Assembly (NCBI RefSeq): GCF_019203965.1
Contig: NZ_CP076448.1
Location: forward strand, 1,689,001 to 1,753,000
Source of the DNA: Elioraea tepida
GTDB lineage: Bacteria; Pseudomonadota; Alphaproteobacteria; Acetobacterales; Acetobacteraceae
Direction of reading: 5' to 3'
Length of the DNA: 64,000 nucleotides
Part shown: positions 21,409 through 29,724 of the stretch, piece after piece
Layout: every line of letters begins with the position of its first letter
Position numbering within the stretch: the first letter of the stretch is position 1
Program-made: the position numbers and the translations under genes
Notes under the pieces: model-generated
Told to the model about the DNA's origin: nothing
Database searches by the model: none
Seen by the model: the letters and a program-made list of their open reading frames with translations, nothing else

Positions 21409-22977
21409 TCAAGGCGCGGGCACCGCGGCGGCGGACACGACCGCGCCAGAGCAGGGGCCCGCAAGCAGGCTTCGGCCCGTCATCGTCTCGGGCTTCGGAA
21501 GTCCGAGCAGCTCGAGCAGCGTGGGCGCGACATCGGCGAGACGCCCGTCCCGCAGGCGGGCGCCCGCCGGGCCGCCCGCGAGCAGAACCGGAACCGGGTT
21601 GAGCGTGTGCGCCGTGTGGGGCCCGCCGGTCTCGGGGTCCCGCATCAGCTCGGCATTGCCGTGGTCGGCCGTCACGAGAAGCGCCCCGCAGGCCTTGCGC
21701 ACCGCCTCGGCGATCCGGCCGAGACCGGCATCGACCGCCTCGACCGCCTTGATGGCCGCCTCGAGCGAGCCGGTATGGCCCACCATGTCGGGATTGGCGA
21801 AGTTGAGCACGATCAGGTCGAACCGGCCTGAGGCGATCGCCTCCACCGCGCGCTCGGTCACCTCCGGCGCGCTCATCTCCGGCTTGAGGTCGTAGGTCGC
21901 GACCTTCGGCGAGGGAACGAGGATCCGCTCCTCGCCCGGGAACGGCGTCTCCTCACCGCCGTTGAAGAAATAGGTCACGTGGGGATACTTCTCGGTCTCG
22001 GCGATGCGAAGCTGGCGGAGGCCCGCGCGCGCGACCACGGCGCCGAGGATGTCCTCGAGCGATTGCGGCGGAAACAGCGTCGCCATCAGCGGGGCGAGCG
22101 AGGCCGAATACTCGGTCATGCCGAGCGCGGCGGCGAAGCGGGGCGTGCGCGGGCGGGGGAAGGCGGCGAAGCCCGGGTCGAGCAGGGCGGCGAGGAGCTC
22201 GCGCACCCTGTCGGCGCGGAAGTTGAACGAGAGAACGCCGTCGCCATCCGCCATGCCGGCGTAGTCGCCGATCACCGAGGGCGGAATGAACTCGTCTGTG
22301 ACGTCTTGGGCGTGGGCGTCGGCCACCGCGGCGTCGGCCGAGGAAAAGCGCGGGCCTTCGGCCAGAACCATCGCCCGCCAGGCCTTCTCGACCCGCTCCC
22401 AGCGATTGTCGCGGTCCATCGCGAAGTAGCGGCCCGAGACGGTCGCGATCCGCGCCCGACCGGGCAGGGCCTGCTCGAAGGCCTCGAGGAAGCCCGGGGC
22501 CGACCGCGGTGGGGCGTCCCGCCCGTCCGTCCAGGCATGCACGGCGACTGGGATGCCGGCCTGATCGAGAACGCGGGCGAGCGCCACTGCATGGTCCTGG
22601 TGGCTGTGCACGCCGCCAGGGGAGACGAGCCCCATCAGGTGGCAGGTGCCGCCGGAGGCTCGCAGGGCCGCGATGAAGTCGGTGAGCGCCGGCAGCGACG
22701 CGAGGCTGCCAGCGGCGATCGCCGCATCGATCCGCGGCAGGTCCTGCATCACCACGCGGCCGGCGCCGAGGTTGAGGTGGCCGACCTCGGAATTGCCCAT
22801 CTGGCCGTCGGGGAGGCCGACATCGCGCCCGGACGTGCGGAGCAGGGCATGCGGCGAGGCGGCCCAGAGTGCGTCGAAAGCGGGGGTGCGGGCCTGGAGG
22901 ACGGCGTTGTCGGCCGGGTCCTCGCGCCAGCCCCAGCCGTCGAGCACCACCAGCATCACGGGTTTCGGTCGCGGCAT
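21409..22977 (-). CDS. gpmI: 2,3-bisphosphoglycerate-independent phosphoglycerate mutase
   Basis: A 522-residue manganese-dependent glycolytic enzyme that interconverts 3- and 2-phosphoglycerate. It begins with VMLVVLDGWGWRED (D13 binds metal), has the phosphorylated serine S63 in DGQMGNSEVGHLNLGAG, and contains SPGGVHSHQDH and HAWTDGRDAPPRS. The second metal site is in LNFANPDMVGHTGSLEA and LLVTADHGNAELM. The last 20 or so residues are an Ala/Pro-rich extension beyond the usual end. It lies in the same leftward direction as ctpA and downstream of the ion channel. Confidence 0.95.
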   Translation of the reverse strand: MPRPKPVMLVVLDGWGWREDPADNAVLQARTPAFDALWAASPHALLRTSGRDVGLPDGQMGNSEVGHLNLGAGRVVMQDLPRIDAAIAAGSLASLPALTDFIAALRASGGTCHLMGLVSPGGVHSHQDHAVALARVLDQAGIPVAVHAWTDGRDAPPRSAPGFLEAFEQALPGRARIATVSGRYFAMDRDNRWERVEKAWRAMVLAEGPRFSSADAAVADAHAQDVTDEFIPPSVIGDYAGMADGDGVLSFNFRADRVRELLAALLDPGFAAFPRPRTPRFAAALGMTEYSASLAPLMATLFPPQSLEDILGAVVARAGLRQLRIAETEKYPHVTYFFNGGEETPFPGEERILVPSPKVATYDLKPEMSAPEVTERAVEAIASGRFDLIVLNFANPDMVGHTGSLEAAIKAVEAVDAGLGRIAEAVRKACGALLVTADHGNAELMRDPETGGPHTAHTLNPVPVLLAGGPAGARLRDGRLADVAPTLLELLGLPKPETMTGRSLLAGPCSGAVVSAAAVPAP

Positions 22978-23030
22978 CGGGTCCTCCTCGCGGGTGCTGT
23001 AGCGCCGCGGGGGCGGCGCGGAAACCCCGC

Positions 23031-23909
23031 TCAGGTCCTGGCGAGCGCGGCCTTAAGCCCGGCGACCTCGGCGCGCAGGGCGCGGAGTTCGCCCAGGATC
23101 GTCTCGGCGTCGGCGTGGTGCTCGGCGCGCGCGGCAGAGGTGGCGGCGGCGAGCGCGGCGTCGCGCGCCTCTTCCGCCTCGTCATGCTGCTTGCGCAGCG
23201 TCTGGATGCTCTCGACGATGATGCCGATGAACAGGTTCAGCACCACGAAGGTGGTGATCAGGATGAACGGCACGAAGAACAGCCAGGCCTGCGGCGAAGC
23301 CTCCATCACCGGCCGGACGATTCCCATCGACCAGCTCTCGAGCGTCATGATCTGGAACAGCGAGTACATGCTCTCACCGATCGTGCCGAAGAACTGGGGG
23401 TGAGAGGGGCCGAACAGCTTGGTCGCGATCACCGCGCAGACATAGTAGACGATCACGAGAAGCAGCGCGACCGCGCCGATGCCCGGGATCGCGTGCAGCA
23501 TCGCCTCCACCACGATCCGCAGACGCGGCAGCATCGAGACCAGCCGCAGAATGCGCAGCACCCGCAGCGCGCGCAGCACCGAGAGCGGGCCCGTGGCCGG
23601 CAGCCAGGCGATCGCCACCACGGCGAAGTCGAACAGACCCCACGGGTCGCGGAAAAAGCGGCCGCGGAAGGCGAAAATCCGCAAGCAGATCTCGACGGTG
23701 AAGAGGACGAGGAAGAGCGTGTCGAGCGCGACCAGAAGCCCGCCCCAGCGCGCCATGATCGAGGGCGCCGTCTCGAGCCCCAAGGTGACGGCATTGGCGA
23801 GGATCAGGCCGATGATCACCCGCTGCGTCGGCTCGGCGAGGATGAACCGCGCCACCCTCGCTCTGAGGTCGCGGCTGTGCGCGTCCCACTCCGTCAGCAC
23901 GTCCTGCAT
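23031..23909 (-). CDS. Bacterial voltage-gated sodium channel (BacNav/NaChBac type)
   Basis: A 292-residue single-domain channel that would assemble as a tetramer in the inner membrane. Six hydrophobic segments are visible. S4 carries regularly spaced arginines (R113, R116, R119 and R122 in VLRALRVLRILRL). The pore loop holds the selectivity filter TLESWSM (189-195), the motif known from sodium-selective channels such as NavAb and NavMs. S6 is FILITTFVVLNLFIGIIVES. The cytoplasmic C-terminus (about 243-292) is an Ala/Glu-rich coiled coil, as in the family. I chose ATG 23907-23909 because GGGGGAG lies just upstream; an ATG at 23972 would add 21 residues. Role inferred: voltage-dependent sodium entry. 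Confidence 0.9.
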   Translation of the reverse strand: MQDVLTEWDAHSRDLRARVARFILAEPTQRVIIGLILANAVTLGLETAPSIMARWGGLLVALDTLFLVLFTVEICLRIFAFRGRFFRDPWGLFDFAVVAIAWLPATGPLSVLRALRVLRILRLVSMLPRLRIVVEAMLHAIPGIGAVALLLVIVYYVCAVIATKLFGPSHPQFFGTIGESMYSLFQIMTLESWSMGIVRPVMEASPQAWLFFVPFILITTFVVLNLFIGIIVESIQTLRKQHDEAEEARDAALAAATSAARAEHHADAETILGELRALRAEVAGLKAALART

Positions 23910-23996
23910 GCACTCCCCCACTGGCTTTCGCGGCGCGGCAGATGGGGAGGCGTCGTGGCGAAAGGAAGGCAACGCGCCGGGCCGGCCGCCCCCGGC

Positions 23997-24293
23997 TCAG
24001 CGCAAAAGGTCGGCGAGCGCGTCCGGAACACGCTCCTCCGGCACCGTGATTTCGCGCGTCGTGCCGTCGGCATAGGCAAGGGTGAGGGTGAATGAGAAGC
24101 GATCCGCCCCCGGTGACGGGCCGGCGGCAGGGGAAGCGGCGAGAGCCTCGAGCGCCTGTCTCTGCGCCTCGGTGAGCGAGGCGACGTCGATCGTCCGGCG
24201 ACGCATCAGCCCGGCGACCCCGCCCGAGCGCAGGATCGACAGCGCCGCGAGCGGCGCCTGAGACGCGCCGCTGCGAGGCCTGCGCTCAGCCAC
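23997..24293 (-). CDS. Protealysin inhibitor emfourin-like protein
   Basis: A 98-residue protein from a GTG start that overlaps the protease stop codon (GTGGCTGA), so it is translationally coupled to the M4 protease upstream. It has the emfourin pattern: a first strand ending in Arg-Ser-Gly-Gly-x-Ala-Gly-Leu (22-29), a Thr-Ile-Asp-x-x-x-Leu strand, a helix, then DRFSFTLTLAYADG and a C-terminal helix PDALADLLR. Emfourins are small cytoplasmic inhibitors of protealysin-like M4 proteases and are usually encoded beside them; the gene order here fits. A longer frame starting at ATG 24341 is possible but would overlap the protease gene by 56 bases. Function inferred from pattern and neighbour. Confidence 0.8.
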   Translation of the reverse strand: MAERRPRSGASQAPLAALSILRSGGVAGLMRRRTIDVASLTEAQRQALEALAASPAAGPSPGADRFSFTLTLAYADGTTREITVPEERVPDALADLLR

Positions 24294-25620
24294 GGCGCGT
24301 GGGGCGGAGGCTCCGCGCGGCGAGCGCCGAGGCGCCGGCACGCGGCCGGGTGCCTTGGGTGCGCGCCGGCTTGGCCGCCGGCTTCGAGCCGCCCTTGGGC
24401 GACGCCTTCCTCTTCGCCGCGGCGGGTTTCGGCGCCGCTTTCGCAGCCGCCCGCTTCGTCGTGGTCGCCTTCGGCGCCGTCTTCTTGGGCGCGGCCGTCT
24501 TCTTCGGCGCGGCGGGTTTCGGCGCGGGCTTGCGCACGCCTGTCGGCACCACGCCGACCGAGTCCCAAGCCTCGGCGACCAGCGCTGCGGCCTGCGCGTC
24601 GTAAAGCAGCCGCGCCACCTCGATCGTCTCCTTCGCGGCCTCGCGGAAGGAGGCGCGGGCGCTCATCCGCCCCGGCTCGGTGAAGGCACGCCACCAGATC
24701 CGCCCCGCCTTCTCCCAGGCATAGCCGCCGAAGCCGATCGCCACCCGGTAGAAGACGAGGTTCGGGATTCCGGAGTTGATGTGGACCCCGCCCTGGTCGG
24801 CAAGGCCGCGGTAGAGGTCCTTCATGTGCGCGGGCTGAGGGTCCTTGCCCAAAAGCGGGTCGTCATAGGCCGTGCCGGGCGCCTTCATGCTTCGCAGCGC
24901 CACCGCGTGGCCGGGCGGGTTGCGGAGCTCGGGCCCGAGCAGCTCGGCGCCGATCAGCCAGTCTGCGTCCTCGGCCTTCTGGCCAAGCTGCCACTGCTTC
25001 ACGAGCACGCCGATCACGTCGGAGAAGTGCTCGTTCAGGGCGCCCGGCTGTTCCCAGTAGACGAGCCCGCTCGTGAACTCGGTCACGCCATGCGCGAGCT
25101 CGTGGCCGATCACGTCGAGGCTTCGGGTGAAGCGTAGGAACACCTCCCCGTCCCCGTCGCCATAGACCATCTGCTTGCCGTTCCAGAAGGCGTTGTCGTA
25201 GCCGCGGCCGTAGTGGACGGTCGAGACGATGCGCAGGTTGGCGCCGTCGAGGCCGGCGCGGCCGAACACGGTCTTGAGGAAGTCGTAGGTCGCGCCCGAG
25301 CCGTCGAAGGCCTCGTCGACCGCTGGGTCGCCGGTCGGCGGGGCGCCTTCGGGGCGGATCAGGCTGCCGGGCAGGGACTGGCCCTGCCGGGCCGAATAGA
25401 CGGCGCGCTGCTTGCCCTCCGGCTTGGGCCGAGCGGCCATCTCCGGCTCCGGGTCGGGCGCGGAGGCCGAAAGTCGCGCCTCGCGCAGCGACCGGGTGAC
25501 GGCGAGCGTGTCCTCGGCCCAGCGTTTGAGCGAGGGGCGCTTGGCCCTCTGGGCGATGGTCTCGAGCATCAGCGGCGGGGTGATGCAGCAGAGGCCGCAA
25601 CGGCAGGCCGCGCTCGACAT
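24286..25620 (-). CDS. Protealysin-like M4 (thermolysin family) metalloprotease with Lys/Ala/Pro-rich tail
   Basis: A 444-residue zinc protease. The short N-terminal part has a cysteine cluster (C6, C8, C11, C12) directly before TPPLMLETIAQRA, the Pro-Pro-x-x-Leu signature of protealysin-type propeptides. The zinc and catalytic residues are present: H173, E174 and H177 (VIGHELAHGVTE), E197 (ALNEHFSD), and the active-site H280 (GGVHINSGIPN). From about residue 362 to the end is a low-complexity tail of Lys, Ala, Pro and Thr, not usual for the family and reminiscent of histone H1-like tails. There is no Sec signal, as is normal for protealysins. AGGAG precedes ATG 25618-25620. The emfourin gene overlaps its stop codon. 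Confidence 0.92.
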   Translation of the reverse strand: MSSAACRCGLCCITPPLMLETIAQRAKRPSLKRWAEDTLAVTRSLREARLSASAPDPEPEMAARPKPEGKQRAVYSARQGQSLPGSLIRPEGAPPTGDPAVDEAFDGSGATYDFLKTVFGRAGLDGANLRIVSTVHYGRGYDNAFWNGKQMVYGDGDGEVFLRFTRSLDVIGHELAHGVTEFTSGLVYWEQPGALNEHFSDVIGVLVKQWQLGQKAEDADWLIGAELLGPELRNPPGHAVALRSMKAPGTAYDDPLLGKDPQPAHMKDLYRGLADQGGVHINSGIPNLVFYRVAIGFGGYAWEKAGRIWWRAFTEPGRMSARASFREAAKETIEVARLLYDAQAAALVAEAWDSVGVVPTGVRKPAPKPAAPKKTAAPKKTAPKATTTKRAAAKAAPKPAAAKRKASPKGGSKPAAKPARTQGTRPRAGASALAARSLRPTRRG

Positions 25621-25761
25621 GGGCACTCCTCGAGGGCCGTGGCTCCGGCTGACGGCCGGATTCGTCACCATTCTGCAATGGGATAGCGGCCGTTTCCAGC
25701 CCCGTCTGCGGCCGATGCAGCGAGCGTGAGGCGGGGTCTCCCGGAAACCGGTGCGCGGCGT

Positions 25762-27027
25762 TCAGATCCCCGGCCGGCTGACCACCGAGATCGAGAGGGC
25801 GGCGGGGTCATAGAGCCGCGCGGCGGCGCGGCGCGCATCCGCTAGCGTCACCGCCTCGATCCGCCCGATCCGCCCCGCGAGCCACTCCGGCGGGCGGCCG
25901 AGTGTTTGGAGGGAGGCGAGCGTTCCCGCAATCTGCCCGCTCGAGGTGAAGCCCAAGGGGAAACTCCCGGTGAGATAGGCGCGGGCAGCCGCCACCTCCT
26001 CGGCCGTCGGCCCCGCCTCCGCCATCCGCGCCCACTCTGCCTTGAGCAGAGCGAGTGTCTCGCCAAAGCGCGCGTTTTCAGTCGAGACCGAGCCGAGAAT
26101 GAGGCTACGCCCGCGGAACGGGGCGAGCTGCGTGCCGATTCCGTAGGTGAGGCCGCGCTTCTCGCGGATCTCCTCGGTCAGGCGCGAGGAGAAGCCGCCG
26201 CCGCCGAGGATCCAGTTCACGACCTGGAACGCCTCCCAGTCGGGGTCGTCCGGGTCAGGCCCGCCATGGCCGAACACCGCGACGGCCTGAGGCACGGCCC
26301 GCTCCGTGATCGCAAGCCCGAACGCGCGCGGCGCCGGCAAGGGGGGAACCTCAGGGGCGACGCCCTCGGCCACGCCGCCGAAGGCCTCGTCCAGCATCCG
26401 CCCGAGGCCTGCGGCGTCGATCGCCCCGGCGGCGCCGACCACGAGCGCGCCGCGTCGCACCTGCACCTCCAGGGCAGCGAGGAGATCATCACGCCCGAGC
26501 TGGCCAAGAGCGGCCTCCGTCCCGCCCGGCGGCCGAGCGAAGGGATGCGGCGCGACCGCCCTCTCCCACCAGGCGCGGGAGGCGATGGTGCGCGGCTCCT
26601 CCGCCTTGCGCCTGAGCGCGATCAGCCGCTGCGCCTTCACCCGGGCGAGCGCCTCCGCATCGAAGCGCGGGCGGGTGAGGGCGAGCGCCAGCATCGAGGC
26701 GGCAAAGCCCGTCTCCTCGGCGAGGCACCGGAGCGAGCCAGTGAGCTCGTCTCGCCCCGCGCCGAAGGAGAGGCTCACCGCGCGGTCGCGCAGCGCGGTC
26801 GCGAAGCCGGCGGTGTCGAGCTCTCCCGCCCCCTGGTCGAGCAGGGCGGCGGCAAGCGACGCCCGCCCCTCGCGGCCCTCGGGGTCGAGCGCTGCCCCGC
26901 CCCGGAAAGAGAAGGAGAGGGAGACGACCGGAACCGAGTGATCCTCGATCAGCCAGGCGCGGATGCCCCCTGGGCTCGCGACCGTCTGGACCGGAACCGA
27001 CCAGCCGCTTGACCGCGTGCCGCTCAT
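25762..27027 (-). CDS. M16 family peptidase, non-catalytic partner subunit
   Basis: A 421-residue M16 (insulinase/processing peptidase fold) protein that lacks the His-x-x-Glu-His zinc motif; the matching place reads Ala-Ala-Leu-Leu-Asp-Gln. It keeps the substrate-side signature of inactive partners: SFSFRGGAALDPEGREG near the N-terminus and the FSSRLTEEIREKRGLTYGI segment (Arg/Tyr pair) in the second half. In two-subunit bacterial M16 proteases the inactive chain binds substrate while the active chain cuts. Its ATG overlaps the TGA of the catalytic subunit (ATGA), so the two are made together in matching amounts. Confidence 0.88.
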   Translation of the reverse strand: MSGTRSSGWSVPVQTVASPGGIRAWLIEDHSVPVVSLSFSFRGGAALDPEGREGRASLAAALLDQGAGELDTAGFATALRDRAVSLSFGAGRDELTGSLRCLAEETGFAASMLALALTRPRFDAEALARVKAQRLIALRRKAEEPRTIASRAWWERAVAPHPFARPPGGTEAALGQLGRDDLLAALEVQVRRGALVVGAAGAIDAAGLGRMLDEAFGGVAEGVAPEVPPLPAPRAFGLAITERAVPQAVAVFGHGGPDPDDPDWEAFQVVNWILGGGGFSSRLTEEIREKRGLTYGIGTQLAPFRGRSLILGSVSTENARFGETLALLKAEWARMAEAGPTAEEVAAARAYLTGSFPLGFTSSGQIAGTLASLQTLGRPPEWLAGRIGRIEAVTLADARRAAARLYDPAALSISVVSRPGI

Positions 27028-28496
27028 GCCCGGCTTCCCGCCTGGGGCAAAAGCCAGCCGGTGGCCGAGCCCTCCTCGTCGAGAACCGCCCGGAGCGCTG
27101 CGGTGACGGCTTCGGCCGTCACTTCCCTGATCCGCTTGGGCCACGCCTCGACCGAGGCGAGCGGCAGGCCGACAGCAAGGGCGGCGCCGATCGCGCGCGC
27201 CCCGTCCATCAGGCTGTCGCGGGCGAGCGCCGCTCCGGCCGTGAGCTGCCGCGCCGACCGCTCGACCTCCGCCTGCGTCACCCCCTCCTCGAGCGTGCGC
27301 GCCACCGCCGCGTCGAGCGCCGCCTCGACCCGCTCGGGCGGCACGCCGGGGCGCGGCGAGGCGAACAGGCTGAACTCGGTCCGGTCCACCGTCTCGCCGT
27401 TGTAGTAGGCGCCGACGGAGGCGGCGAGCCCGGTCTCGACGAGTGCGCGCCAGAGGATCGAGGTCGGGCCGGAGCCGAGCAGATGGGCGGCGACATCGAG
27501 CGCGTCCGCCATCTCCTGGCCGGCCCGTGCCGAGGGAGCGCGGTAGAGCCGCGTCATCGACGGCTCGCGCACCCGCGGCGAGTCCCGGAGCGTCAGGCGC
27601 GTCTGGCCGAGCGCGGGCGGCTCCTGCGGCCGGGCGCGCACCGGAGCGGGGCCGGACGGGATTTGCCCGTAGGTATCCTCGGCCAGCCGGCGCACGGTCT
27701 CGACATCGACATCCCCCTGCACCACGACGATGGCGTTCGCGGGCAGGTAGAAGCGTTTGTAGAAGGCAAGCAGCGACTCGCGGTCGATCGCGCGGATCTC
27801 GTCCTCCCAGCCGATCACCGGCCGTCCATAGGGGGAGTTGACGTAGAAGACGGCGGCGAGGCGCTCGCGGAAGCGGGAGCGCGGGTTGTTCTCGACGACC
27901 TGACGACGCTCCTCGACCACCACGAGGCGCTCAGGCGCGATGTCCTTCTCGTCGAGCAGGAGGTTGACCATCCGGTCCGCCTCCATCGCCATCACGAGCG
28001 GCAAGCGGTCGGACGCGACCTGCTGGAAATAGGCGGTGTAGTCGTGGCCGGTGAAGGCGTTGTCGCGCCCGCCCTCGCGGGCGATGCGTCGGCTGAACTG
28101 GCCGGCGGGGACGGAGGGCGTGCCCTTGAACATCAGATGCTCGAGGAAATGGGCGAGCCCGGAGTGGCCCTGGCTCTCGTCCGCTGCTCCGACCCGGTAC
28201 CAGACCATGTGCGCGACCACGGGGGCGCGCCGCATCGGGATCACCACTCCCTGCATGCCATTGGCCAGAGTGAAGGTCTCGGCGCCGAACACCCGCTCAT
28301 CCGCGCGCGGGCGTGACGGCAGTGCCGTTTCGGCGTTTCCGACCCGCGGAAGCCCGGCAAGGGCGGCGCCGGCGAGGCCGCCGAGCAGGAGCGGCCGACG
28401 CGCGAGCCCCTCTCCCGCCTCCGCCGAGATCGACGTGGGCGGGAGGTGGGGCGAGGGTGGCGCGGTGTCGGGGAGGTCGCGACGGTCGCCTGGCAT
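27024..28496 (-). CDS. M16 family zinc peptidase, catalytic subunit
   Basis: A 490-residue protease with the inverted zinc motif HFLEH in GLAHFLEHLMFKGTP and the downstream metal-binding Glu in VVVEERRQVVEN. VWYRVGAADESQGHSG is also typical. The N-terminus has about 30 polar residues, then Ala-Arg-Arg-Pro-Leu-Leu-Leu-Gly-Gly and a hydrophobic stretch ending near GNAE. The twin arginine before Leu-Leu-Gly resembles a Tat signal, so periplasmic location is likely. GAGGAGGA lies upstream of ATG 28494-28496; an earlier ATG at 28574 has no such site. It overlaps the non-catalytic subunit gene and follows the DUF3035 gene after 140 bases. Confidence 0.92.
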   Translation of the reverse strand: MPGDRRDLPDTAPPSPHLPPTSISAEAGEGLARRPLLLGGLAGAALAGLPRVGNAETALPSRPRADERVFGAETFTLANGMQGVVIPMRRAPVVAHMVWYRVGAADESQGHSGLAHFLEHLMFKGTPSVPAGQFSRRIAREGGRDNAFTGHDYTAYFQQVASDRLPLVMAMEADRMVNLLLDEKDIAPERLVVVEERRQVVENNPRSRFRERLAAVFYVNSPYGRPVIGWEDEIRAIDRESLLAFYKRFYLPANAIVVVQGDVDVETVRRLAEDTYGQIPSGPAPVRARPQEPPALGQTRLTLRDSPRVREPSMTRLYRAPSARAGQEMADALDVAAHLLGSGPTSILWRALVETGLAASVGAYYNGETVDRTEFSLFASPRPGVPPERVEAALDAAVARTLEEGVTQAEVERSARQLTAGAALARDSLMDGARAIGAALAVGLPLASVEAWPKRIREVTAEAVTAALRAVLDEEGSATGWLLPQAGSRA

Positions 28497-28636
28497 CGTG
28501 ATGTCCTCCTCGCTGTTGATCGGTCGCCGCGTGACTTCTGTGACGTGGCGCTCACCACCGGCCTGTCGAGACAACCCCGCCCCCGCGCCGGAGGATGTGA
28601 GAGGGCAGGACCCGGTCGCGCCCGGCCGCAGCGCGC

Positions 28637-29224
28637 TCAGAACAGCCCCTCGAAGATGCCGCGCTGGCGACGCTGGATGATCGGCGTGTCGCCGATCGAG
28701 GGCGGGCGCCCGAGGGCGGCATTCTCGCGCAGCCGCTGCTGCTCGCGGGCGGGATCGATCACCACGCCAGGGGGCTGCGGTTGGCGCCAGAACAGGAGCC
28801 GCTCGGTGAAGGAGCGGCTCGTCGGCTCGAGCAGCGTGGTCTCCTCGTCGATCCTGCGCCTAAGGTCGGGCGGCGGAGCGGGGCCCGCGGCCGCGAGAAG
28901 CGCCTGTTCGCCCGCCGAGGCGCGCACGGTGGGAAGGGCCGCTCCGACGACAAGCCCGGGGCGGCCGGCAAGCACAGCAGCCGCCTGGTCACGCAGCCGG
29001 CCCTCCTGCGGTCGCGGCTGGCCGGGCTGGGGCGGGCGCAAGGTGAAGTCAGGCGGGACGGTCAGTGGCGCGCGCGTCGTCACCTGGAACTCGTCGGGCG
29101 GGTCGCGCGTCAGGCCGAAGGTCCGCGCGACGTCGGTGCTGCACGCCCCGACGAGAAGCGCGGCGGCGAGCGTCGCGGCCAGCCTCGGCGGGCGGGCACG
29201 GCCGTGCGGTGCGGCGCTGGTCAT
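28637..29224 (-). CDS. DUF3035 lipoprotein
   Basis: A 195-residue lipoprotein. The signal peptide ends in the lipobox LVGAC with C28 as the lipidated residue. The conserved DUF3035 segment PDEFQVTTRAPLTVPPDFTL with the following RPPQPG is clear, and the rest is Arg/Pro-rich and probably largely unfolded. The ATG overlaps the stop of lspA (ATGA), and lspA encodes the signal peptidase that would process it. DUF3035 genes commonly sit in this place in alphaproteobacteria, before M16 peptidases. Function unknown. Confidence 0.85.
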   Translation of the reverse strand: MTSAAPHGRARPPRLAATLAAALLVGACSTDVARTFGLTRDPPDEFQVTTRAPLTVPPDFTLRPPQPGQPRPQEGRLRDQAAAVLAGRPGLVVGAALPTVRASAGEQALLAAAGPAPPPDLRRRIDEETTLLEPTSRSFTERLLFWRQPQPPGVVIDPAREQQRLRENAALGRPPSIGDTPIIQRRQRGIFEGLF

Positions 29225-29724
29225 CCCTTCTCGTTACCCCCCGACCTTGGCCGGAGCAAGGCGTCCGAAAGCAGAAGCCCGACCCCGATCACGATCGCAC
29301 TGTCGGCGACGTTGAACACATACCAGTGCCAGCCGAAGGCGTGCAGGTCGATGAAATCGACCACGGCGCCGAAGCGCAGCCGGTCGATCACATTGCCCAC
29401 CGCGCCGCCGAGGACAAGCCCGAGTGCGAGCGAAACCAGCCGGTTCTCCGCCCGGGCGAGCCACAGGAGCAGAAGCCCGACGACGAGGCAGGCGATGGCG
29501 GCGAGCAGATAGGGGTGCCACCAGGCGTCGCCCTGCAGAAGCCCGAAGGTCACGCCGCGGTTCCACACCATCGTCAAGTTGAGGAAGGGCAGAACATACA
29601 CCCGCCCGAGCTCGGGCAGGCGCACCACCTCGAGGATCCACCATTTCGAGGCCTGGTCGGCGGCGAGCAGGACGAGGGCAAGGCCGAGCCCGAGGCGGAG
29701 GCCCGCCCGGTCGCGCGCGCTCAC
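29221..29724 (-). CDS. lspA: Lipoprotein signal peptidase (signal peptidase II)
   Basis: A 167-residue inner-membrane aspartic protease that removes signal peptides from prolipoproteins. Four membrane helices are visible. The two catalytic aspartates are D123 (AVVDFIDLH) and D141 (FNVADSAI); GGAVGNVIDRLRFG and WNRGVTFGLLQG are further family motifs. It starts with GTG 29722-29724, which overlaps the TGA of ileS (GTGA); the longer frame upstream is inside ileS and not LspA-like. It overlaps the DUF3035 gene at its other end, so three genes are translationally coupled. Confidence 0.93.
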   Translation of the reverse strand: MSARDRAGLRLGLGLALVLLAADQASKWWILEVVRLPELGRVYVLPFLNLTMVWNRGVTFGLLQGDAWWHPYLLAAIACLVVGLLLLWLARAENRLVSLALGLVLGGAVGNVIDRLRFGAVVDFIDLHAFGWHWYVFNVADSAIVIGVGLLLSDALLRPRSGGNEKG

